Shown here piece by piece: positions 56,736-64,000 of a DNA stretch of 64,000 nt. The notes under the pieces were generated by a model, which saw only the letters and a list, made by a program, of their open reading frames with translations, was not told the origin of the DNA and did no database searches. The DNA comes from Pascua guehoae (Eukaryota; Basidiomycota; Tremellomycetes; Trichosporonales; Trichosporonaceae), in assembly GCA_001600415.1 (NCBI GenBank), contig BCJX01000002.1, positions 1,752,117 through 1,816,116 of the forward strand, read 5' to 3'. The translations under genes were made by a program, and so were the position numbers. Within the stretch, counting starts at the first letter, position 1; each line of letters begins with the position of its first letter.

Positions 56736-58105
56736 ATGGACATTGACTCGCTCTTCAACGTCAAGGACAAGATCGTCCTCGTCACGGGCGGCGGGCGCGG
56801 GGTGGGAGAGATGGTGAGCGCGGTGCTGGGAACGATGATAGTGTTGGGTGGGGCGTGGGGGTGCGGGAGGGTGGGGCGGGAGTAGGGCGGAGGATTAGAC
56901 TGGCCATGGCTAGCCTCGGAGAGAGCTATGAGCGCCATGGGAATGAAAGCAGGTGGCCATGGACCGAGCATCATGCAGTGAGCGGCTGGTGGGCTCTCAC
57001 CATGCTTGGTGTCACCCTCACGAGCACCGACGAACGACCCTCCTTGCCACCACCCGCGTCGCCAACCACGGTCACGAGGTCGATGGCGTCGTGCGCTGCG
57101 TACTCGCCTGCGTGTCCCAAAGTCTTCCTACGCCATTCTCCTTTCTCTCCCCCACTTCCACTTCCCCCGCCCNNNNNNNNNNNNNNNNNNNNNNNNNNNN
57201 NNNNNNNNNNNNNNNNNNNNNNNNNNNNNNNNNNNNNNNNNNNNNNNNNNNNNNNNCCCGCGTCTACATTTCCTCGCGCGACGCCGACGCCTGCGCCGCC
57301 ACCGCCGAGCGCCTCACAACAATGGGCCCGGGCACGTGCGTGGCCATCCCCGCAGATCTGATGGAGCACGACGAGTGTCTCCGGCTCGCCGACGAAATCA
57401 AGGCGCGCGAGGGCGTCCTGCACGTCCTCGTCAACAATTCGGGCGTGACGTACATGGCTCCGCTGGCCGAGTACTCTGACAAGAAGTTTGGAAAGCTCCT
57501 CACGCTCAATGTCCAGCGCGTGTTTACGCTCACGCGCGCGCTGCTCCCGCTCCTTGAGAAGGGGGGCAAGGAGGATGGGACTGGGAGGGTGATTAATGTG
57601 AGTTGTTCCGGGGGGAGTAAGTGTGAGTTGGGGATGTGTGGCCAAGGTGGAAGGCGACGTGGTGGATGACGTCGGCCGGCGACAGCTCTGGTTCTGGGCT
57701 GCTGTACTTGCCCAACCTGCACGCCTACGTGTGATCGAGCCTCGTGCATGAGTCGCTGCACAACCAGCATGTCTGGCAGAGATCGTCGCCAGTGGTGCGG
57801 TCACGAGGCACGGGCAGCTGCGAGGCCGCCGACGACTCCGATCTGAACAGCGTTGTGACGTCTGGGCTCCGCCTGCCTGGCAGCCATTTGCGTTGCCTAG
57901 TGGCTCGTGGGCGTGCCTGTCATGCACGTCGACGATGGAGCTAGGACTGCTCTTGGGCTTGTGGACAAGCCAGGCGGATTGTACGCAGCTGGTGGGCGCG
58001 TCGGGTGTGTGGGCCGCGTCAACGTGGACGCAGTGGCATCGCGTCGGCTGGCGGGCGGATGGCAGTGCCGCGTGGGACACCATTCCCCCATCCTCCAGCA
58101 CCCAG

Positions 58106-58138
<33 letters not shown>

Positions 58139-58539
58139 TTCCGCCTCTCCACTCCCACTCCACCTCCATCCCGCCTCCACCACACTGACCCCAGATCGGC
58201 TCCGTCAACGGCGTCGGCACACCCACCTTCGAAACCTACGCCTACTCTGCGTCCAAAGCGGCCCTGCACCACCTCACGCGCCACCTCGCGGGCCACGTGC
58301 CCGGCTGCGTGACCGTCAACGCGCTCGCGCTGGGGCCCTTCCGGAGCCGCATGATGCAGTGGGCGCTCGACAACCTGGGCGAAATCATCGTCGAGGGCCT
58401 GCCGAGCGGCCGTATCGGGTCGCCAGAGGACGTGGCCGGCGCGTGTCTCTGGCTCGCGGGGCGCGCTGGCGAGTGGGTCACGGGGACCGTCGTGCCGATC
58501 GATGGTGGCAGTCTTAGTGCGCCGTATGCGAGGCTGTGA
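56736..58539 (+). CDS. short-chain dehydrogenase/reductase interrupted by an assembly gap
   Basis: Exon 1 (56736-56813) encodes MDIDSLFNVKDKIVLVTGGGRGVGEM, a standard SDR nucleotide-binding start. Exon 2 is visible from 57257 to 57597, its first bases lost in the N gap. Exon 3 is 58195-58539. Other SDR motifs are VNNSGVTY, GRVINIGSVNG, the catalytic YAYSASKAAL, NALALGPF, and a C-terminal VPIDGGS. The missing piece should be about 8-10 residues after GVGEM. The NNSG form and overall layout recall SDRs annotated as 3-oxoacyl-ACP reductase or RhlG-like, but the substrate is unknown. The last intron (57598-58194, 597 nt) is long and contains a 33-nt C homopolymer ahead of its acceptor. Confidence 0.8.
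57173..57256. other. assembly gap (84 N)
   Basis: Unknown bases replace the 3' end of SDR intron 1 and the start of exon 2. The flanks are CTTCCCCCGCCC and CCCGCG, so a C-rich or homopolymer tract is a plausible reason for the failure. Confidence 0.98.
58106..58138 (+). repeat. 33-nt C homopolymer in intron
   Basis: Thirty-three consecutive C bases lie in the last intron of the SDR gene, 56 bases before its CAG acceptor, in the sense strand. Confidence 0.92.
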
Positions 58540-58930
58540 GCTGGTCCGCGAGCGGAGTCGGGGGAAGAAGCATCTAGATGTTCTAGATTGCATCATATAC
58601 GCTTGCGAGGAATCTCGTATAATCAGTAATCACATGAATGGTTGCCATATTCTTCCTACCAGTGGGATGGGGCATGTGAGGTTTTGTCAGACGATGACGA
58701 CAACTAGGCCGCCGAGGTGAAGCGCGTTAGCGGTGGGCCAGAGGACGTGAGGCTGGCTTCCTCTGATACCCACGAGTGCCGTACGGGGGAGGACTGTGGT
58801 TCGGCCGGCTGCCAGCAATCGGCTCAACTGGCTTGCCGGCACGCGACGGCGCAGCTCCCTCGCCGAGTCACACATACTGGCTCGTGCCGCCGTCTCCAAG
58901 CACATAGGATACATCTAAACGGCATCACCT
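58540..58930. other. convergent intergenic region
   Basis: This is 391 bases between the SDR stop and the SVP26 stop. It contains A/T-richer sequence at 58570-58640, probably 3' UTR. Nothing else seen. Confidence 0.5.
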
Positions 58931-60200
58931 TTAGTCTGCCTTACTCCTGACGGAATCCATTGTCGGGATCTGGGTCGGCATCGTCCTGCTGCGAACTGGC
59001 GACATGCGGGCCATGGGGGCCGCGACACCCGAGACGGTGACTGGCGTCTTGGGCGGTGTGTCCTCGTCGCCGTTGGGTGGTGCCTCGCTGCTCTGGGACA
59101 CACGGCGCGAGCGGGGTGGTTCAGACGGGATGCGGCGCGAGGGTGGGGGCGGCGTGTGGCGGCCCGATGCGGAGCGCGTCTCGGTCGTCAGGCTCGGGTA
59201 CACGGATGCAGGGGAGAAGAGGGGTGGTGTCGAGTTTCCGCTCCCGTCCTGGCCCCACGGTCGGTAACCCTCGCCCGAGATGGATGCGGCGGGGCTCCGC
59301 GTCAATGGGGTCAGGAGACCCTCGTTGTTCCGTCCCCGCTTGCTGAGGCGCGGGAGTAGGTTGACAACAGGGACGAGGACAGACTTGACGAGCGAGACCT
59401 TGCTGCGTGAGCGCGCGGGCGGCGCGGCGTGCGACGACAGGTCGACCGTGCTGCCCATCGGGGACGGGGGCGCCGACGTGTCTGGGAGAGTCAGCTCAGT
59501 CCACGTCCTGCAACGTATTAGCTCGACTCACCAAACGACGGAATGACATAGTCGTTGGCGCTGAGGCTCAGGAAGAGGAAGAGCGGGATAAACCACACGC
59601 AGATGGCGAAAAAGGTCGCAATGTCCATAAACGTCGGTGGCTCGCGGTAGTTTGTCGCATGCGCAGAGTAGCGGTACCGGGCGGCACGGTGCCTCTTGGC
59701 CTCCTCGACCACATTGGAAAAGTGGAAGAACCAGATAAAGTGGTCGACAATGACGACGGCGCACGACAGGATGAATGCCGGCGACGTGAGCGAGATGAGC
59801 GGCCACGAAGCCGAAAAGTGCTGCAGGTAGACAATGTGGCAGAAGATGGAAAAGACAGTGTGCCAGAACGGCAGGCTGTCGGTAATGTACAGCAGCGCAT
59901 GCAGGACAATGATGGCCTAGGACGTGTTAGTCGCGCGTTTCAGATGGAGAGGGGTGGGTGGGTGGGGTCGGCAGTCCGCAGACACCTCGCGCCGCGCAGT
60001 GGCTCACGTAAATTGCCCGCTGGCCGACCGTCTTGGCCGCACGCGAGTGCTCCTCGATCAGCTCTGCGATCCACAGCAGCCCGCTCGCTGTGCCCGTTAG
60101 CGACCGCGATGGGACCCCAAGACGTACCAAGCGAGAGCGTCACGAAGAGAAAGGCGGTCACTGCGCCGACATAGGAGAGGACATGGAGGAGGCTGAACAT
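58931..60200 (-). CDS. SVP26: SVP26/TEX261 family membrane protein
   Basis: Exons 60128-60200, 60008-60087, 59532-59916 and 58931-59481 join in phase to 362 residues. Svp26 is a multi-pass early-Golgi/ER protein that helps load Golgi glycosyltransferases into COPII vesicles. The N-terminal MFSLLHVLSYVGAVTAFLF is a membrane helix. Family sequence follows: ASGLLWIAELIEEHSRAAK, the IIVLHALLYITDSLP helix, AFILSCAVVIVDHFIWFFHF and FFAICVWFIPLFLFLSLSAN. The last exon encodes about 180 residues of Ser/Pro-rich tail, longer than in yeast. Introns are 40, 91 and 50 nt. An 89-nt G run (C in the sense strand) lies about 320 bases upstream of the start codon. Confidence 0.88.
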
Positions 60201-60519
60201 TGTGGCTTTACAATGACGCGGACACGGCGCGACACGTCAACGTCAACCGTCAACCGTCGCAGTCGGTGAATCAAGTCGTTGGGGTGCCCTCGCGCTGCGG
60301 GGCTGGAAGGGATGGGTTGGAATGGGTTTTGAAAAGAAAAACACAAGTAAGTCTAAGCCGGCTTGTGGACCAGCCTGCCGTTGTGTTGAATGAATGGAAA
60401 TGTCGAAAAGGTCGCGTCGACAGAAGGAGAGCGCGAGCGTGGCCCCGTGTCCGGTGCGACTGTTGGGGGGCGTGGCCCATAAACGCGCACTGTCTCGGTG
60501 GCGCGTCGGTCAGCCAGGG

Positions 60520-60609
<90 letters not shown>

Positions 60610-60790
60610 CTCGGTGCCTGGGGACAAGTATCAGCGGGAGCAAATTGGAATGGGACAGTCTGGTGGTCGGTCATGACGCCCCGATGGCGCGTTGGCGGCC
60701 AGACGGCGGTGCATGCTGCATGCATGGTGGCAAGAAGCATCTCAAAGTCGACGTTTATTCCACTCTATCCCATCCATCGTTTAATCCGCC
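60201..60790. other. divergent intergenic region with 89-nt G homopolymer
   Basis: This separates SVP26 (-) and DID2 (+) and must hold both promoters. It is dominated by the G run at 60521-60609. Confidence 0.6.
60521..60609. repeat. 89-nt poly(G)/poly(C) homopolymer
   Basis: An unbroken G tract on the plus strand, so C on the SVP26 sense strand. Its length may be approximate, as such tracts are hard to sequence. Confidence 0.9.
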
Positions 60791-61916
60791 ATGAGCAATC
60801 TTGACAGTGCGTACAGCTGAGCTTCGGGAAATAAGCTGACGCCTCCAGAGGCCCTCTTCCAGCTTAAAGTACGCCTTCCACTCGCCTCGCACTCGCTTCG
60901 CATCTCTTTCCTCAACTCGAACACTGACGCCAGTTCACGGCCAAGACGCTGCAGCGTCAGGCCAAGAAGGCCAACAAGGACGAAACAGCGGAGAAGAACA
61001 AGCTCAAGGCGGTGAGCCTTGAGGACTCTGGCATTGTCTTAGCTCACACGACAGGCGCTGCAGAAGGGAAACACCGAGGGAGCGCGCATCTACGCGCAGA
61101 ATGCGATCCGCAAGAAGACCGAGGGGCTCAACCTCCTGCGTTTGGCATCGCGGATTGATGCAGTTGCCAGCCGAGTAGAGACGGCGGTCACGATGCGTTC
61201 AGTGACGTCGAGCATGGGGAGTGTCGTCAAGGGAATGGACAAGGCGATGGAGAGCATGAATCTCGAGCGGGTGAGTAGTGTGAGCGTGCCCAATGGGTGG
61301 GCATTCTGCATCCTCCAGGCAGACATGGACCGCGAGCGCGGCCGAGCGTGGTCGCCGCTCACGCCGGCTCGTGCGCGGATACTGACGCTGGCTCTGACTG
61401 TGCGGTATTGCTGACACGGCAGATATCCATGGTCATGGACAAGTTTGAGGCCCAGTTCAACGACCTCGACGTGCAGACATCGTACATGGAGTCGACCATG
61501 TCGGACACGACGGCCCTCACGACACCCCAGGACCAGGTGGACAATCTCATGAACCAGGTCGCCGACGAAGCGGGGCTCGAGATCCAGCACGGCCTCGGGG
61601 AAGCAAAGGTGCCCACGGAACAGGTTGCCTCCCCGGCGCAGACAGAGTCGCCAGTACGCGAAGAAGACGGCAAGCTTGCCGAGCGTCTCCGCGCCCTTCG
61701 TGTGAGTTGCTTGGGGGTAACAGTAACAGAGAGGACAAGGTGTGCAAGAGTGCACATCCAGAGGGCCAGTTACAGACGTGCTCGAAGACCACGTGCGGGC
61801 CTGGGCAAGTGCCCAGCCGACTAGTTCTGCACTGAGCACCGAGTTTGAGGCTCCTGCCTGAGCCCACCCCCACTCATTGAGGTTTACCGCCACTGACAAC
61901 ACAGCCCGCTGTTTAA
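60791..61916 (+). CDS. DID2: DID2/Vps46 (CHMP1), ESCRT-III-associated protein
   Basis: Exons 60791-60806, 60849-60868, 60934-61011, 61055-61270, 61423-61701 and 61905-61916 give 206 residues, against about 204 for yeast Did2. Did2 recruits the AAA ATPase Vps4 to ESCRT-III on endosomes. The start [20 protein letters not shown] is spread over three exons, two of them only 16 and 20 nt. The core contains [20 protein letters not shown], and the C-terminus [12 protein letters not shown] is an MIM1-type Vps4-binding helix completed by a 12-nt last coding exon. All junctions close in phase. The introns around the tiny exons are short, while introns 4 and 5 are 152 and 203 nt. Confidence 0.92.
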
Positions 61917-62176
61917 CGGCCTAACGCTTCATATTGTAGAGCAGTGTCGTGCCATGTACGCATACAGATTGTGATGAACCGAACCCTGTGTGGGCACGAG
62001 CTCTGTGGAGCTCGAGCCGCTGTTGATGGAATGAAATGGCAGTATGCGAGTCGGGTGTGAGAGCAAACAGGCGAGGGAGGGGGTGGCATAGGCGTTTCGA
62101 GTGCAGCGCGCGCACGAGGAGCACGACGCTTCAGCACAGGTCCCAGGCTTGAGACGCCACCCCCCAGCTCGTATGC
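61917..62176. other. convergent intergenic region DID2 / COA3
   Basis: This is 260 bases between two stop codons. Nothing notable apart from probable 3' UTRs. Confidence 0.5.
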
Positions 62177-63056
62177 TTAGACGGCACGCTTGCCGAAGCT
62201 GTCGCCGCTCTCGCGCATGCGGCCAATGTTGTCGACGCTGGGCGCGCCCCACACGAGGGCATTGTCGCGCCCGGGCTCGACCCAGCCACGCGCGCGCACC
62301 CAGTCGAGGTCGCTGAGGCGCCGCGGCGCGAGCGCGCCGAGGACCGACCCCTTGTCGGGGCTGGGAGCAGACGCGGTGGTGGCGGGGGTGGTGGCGTTGG
62401 CGGGCGCGGCAGCGGCAGCAGCAGCGTCGAGCTTGCCCTCGAGCTTGTCCTTGAGGTGCTCGGCGCCCTTGACGAGGTCCGACGCCGCAGAGGCATACAC
62501 GTCCGCGACGACCTTTGCGTCGGTCGCCATGACCACGTTCGGGTTGACGGACGCAGAGTCTGCGGGACCCGCCGTGAGCGCCTTGTCGCGCAGCTCGTCC
62601 TCGATCGAGCGCGTCTTTGCGCGCTCCGCCTCGGGCGGCAGGAGGTCGACCACGTCGGACTGGCGTCAGCTGTGAGTCCTGAACTAACGGGCGCCGGAAT
62701 GGTGGAGGAAACTCGGGCGGAGTAGAGGCCGACGTGCAAGGCACGTTCGTTCTCGTCACGTTCTCACGGGGTCATGTCGACCCCCCACCGTCCCGACACC
62801 CCCCGCGGACACGCACAAAGTCGTCCTGCTTGACGGCCGAGATCGAGTAAAAGTAGACACCGGCAATAAACGTCGCGATCGCACCGCCCGTCAGAATGTT
62901 GCGCATCAGGTACGGCTTGCGCGCGCGCTGCAGCGACGCCGACTCGTCCTGTGTTCCCGTCAGCCGGTGCTAGGTCCCATTTTTTCTCTCGGTTCTCACA
63001 AAGCCGCGCGGGTGGTACGAGTTGTTGACGTCTGCAGAGGTCGGTCGGCGGGACAT
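62177..63056 (-). CDS. COA3: COA3, cytochrome c oxidase assembly factor 3
   Basis: Exons 63000-63056, 62817-62948 and 62177-62659 join in phase to 223 residues. Coa3 is a small mitochondrial inner-membrane protein that binds newly made Cox1 and links its translation to complex IV assembly. The diagnostic core is LQRARKPYLMRNILTGG, then one transmembrane helix (ATFIAGVYFYSISAV) ending KQDDFSDVD-like in KQDDFSDVV. The C-terminal extension of about 150 residues is Ala/Glu-rich and then carries LDWVRARGWVEPGRDN; it is longer than in yeast Coa3. Introns are 51 and 157 nt. Confidence 0.85.
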
Positions 63057-63526
63057 TGTGAGTGAGTGTGTTGGGTGTGGGGTGTGGGGTGGAGCGAGTA
63101 GACGGCGAGGTAATAGTCAGGACTGGACAGAGTCCATCTCATGTATGGCGTCTGTCTGTGCAGAGACCCGCTGTGCTATCCATCCTCCACCATCGGAGTG
63201 GCGGAACAGTTCGTCATTTCCCAACGGGTCCCAGTGTGATGAATCTTGTTTGAGCCCCCCACTTGCAACCTCCACTCTCTTCGCAGGCTGGCTGCGCGAG
63301 GCGGGACACGTTTCAGGCGCGTCACCTCTACAGTCACCAACGACGACGACAACGACAACGACCACCCCAAACGACGTGACCCCATCCCATCCCATCCCAT
63401 CCCATCCCATCCTAACCCATCCTCCTTCTACACCCCCTCGCCGACCCGCATCCGCTCCCTCTTCATCGCTACCGGCCCCCCTCCCCACCCTCGTTTTTCC
63501 CTCCCGGTCCGTCTCCCGCCCGCGCA
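63057..63526. other. divergent promoter region COA3 / OST2
   Basis: This is 470 bases. It includes a (CCCAT)n simple repeat at 63381-63412 and a C/T-rich leader just before the OST2 start. Confidence 0.6.
63381..63412. repeat. (CCCAT)n pentanucleotide repeat
   Basis: About six tandem CCCAT units in the OST2 leader. Confidence 0.9.
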
Positions 63527-64000
63527 ATGTCCGCACCCTCGTCGCAGGACCTCTCGTCGTCCCTCTCGACCCTCGTGTCAAACTACAAGTCGACAACACC
63601 CGCGCGCGTAAAGCTCATCGACTGCTTTCTCGTCTTTCTCATCGTCTCGGGCGTCGTCCAGTTTGCCTACCGCATCCTCGTCACCAGCCATCCCTACCAT
63701 GCGTTTGCCGGCGGGTGAGTAGTCGCTTCTCAGCTTGTGGCTCGGATTGCGCGTATTCACGGCGCCGGTTGTGGTCGTGGTCGCGAGTGTAGCTGTGGGG
63801 TCGAGGGCGGTGCAGAAGGCGACGATCACGCGAGTTTGTGCGAGTGCAGGCATGCCATGGGCGTCCTTTCCGGTGCGCGCGTGGGCAAGCCGCGTGCTTG
63901 GGAAACCAATGTTGATGTCCGCCAAAGCCATCAACAACGGGCATCTGCTCGAGACTCTACCACATGCTTTGAACCCAAACAGATGTTGTCTCTCGTGGAG
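63527..64000 (+). CDS. OST2: OST2/DAD1 oligosaccharyltransferase subunit, first exon and start of a long intron
   Basis: Exon 1 (63527-63714) encodes 62 codons plus two bases: MSAPSSQDLSSSLSTLVSNY, then TPARVKLIDCFLVFLIVSG and a first transmembrane helix, ending PYHAFAGG. This matches the N-terminal half of Ost2/DAD1, a small ER membrane subunit of the N-glycosylation enzyme oligosaccharyltransferase. The donor is GTGAGT at 63715. The expected continuation (GF, then VGQFVL-like) is not found before base 64000, so the intron is at least 286 nt and the rest of the gene lies outside the window. Confidence 0.85.

Noticed and set aside
56971..58596. 541-codon open frame antisense to the second SDR
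   Set aside because: It runs through the 84-N gap and a C homopolymer; the plus strand carries a clear SDR.

Overview
This window is nuclear DNA from a GC-rich, intron-dense fungus. The genes have many short introns (mostly 38-60 nt) with GTGAGT-type donors and CTGAC/CTAAC-like branch points close to the acceptor. Together with the gene content, this points to a basidiomycete yeast, most plausibly a tremellomycete such as a Trichosporonales member. The lineage is inferred from style and protein resemblance, not from a database search. I see no transposon, plasmid, CRISPR array or prokaryotic operon.

Layout: the 3' part of a CSF1/BLTP-type lipid-transfer gene (1-4069, +); an F-box gene (4786-7037, -); a small unknown gene (7593-8555, -); a 16-exon RAD1/XPF nuclease (8871-13057, +); a PPS1-type dual-specificity phosphatase (15075-19415, +); a 5.9-kb stretch with no gene but several tandem arrays (19416-25271); an MHYT-domain membrane sensor (25272-29703, +); a conserved fungal protein of unknown function cut by an in-frame TAG (30406-31920, +); an intron-containing tRNA-Pro(AGG) (32508-32612, +); a KduD-like short-chain dehydrogenase (33252-34483, -); ribose-5-phosphate isomerase RKI1 with very long introns (35724-38886, -); and a Gln/Ala-repeat protein (40199-42278, -).

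It continues with a CHY zinc-finger protein that starts in a 5-nt exon (42945-44210, +); the ERMES subunit MDM34 (44750-47677, -); a Cys6-cluster/coiled-coil protein (48871-50081, -); PEX10 (50856-52200, -); a HOS2/HDAC3-type deacetylase (52650-54183, +); a ubiquitin-like protein (54520-55763, -); a second short-chain dehydrogenase interrupted by an 84-N gap (56736-58539, +); an SVP26/TEX261 protein (58931-60200, -); the ESCRT-III subunit DID2 (60791-61916, +); COA3 (62177-63056, -); and the first exon of OST2/DAD1 (63527 onward, +).

The genes do not form one pathway; they are ordinary housekeeping and regulatory genes. Exon structures were built by joining reading frames at GT-AG sites, and nearly all reconstructed genes close in frame to a whole number of codons. 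The unusual signals are structural: two intron size classes, including 393-1003 nt introns in RKI1; long C homopolymers in the sense strand just before splice acceptors; very small coding exons; two places where an open frame continues past an in-frame stop; and the repeat-bearing gene-free region. I found no convincing undescribed multi-gene system.
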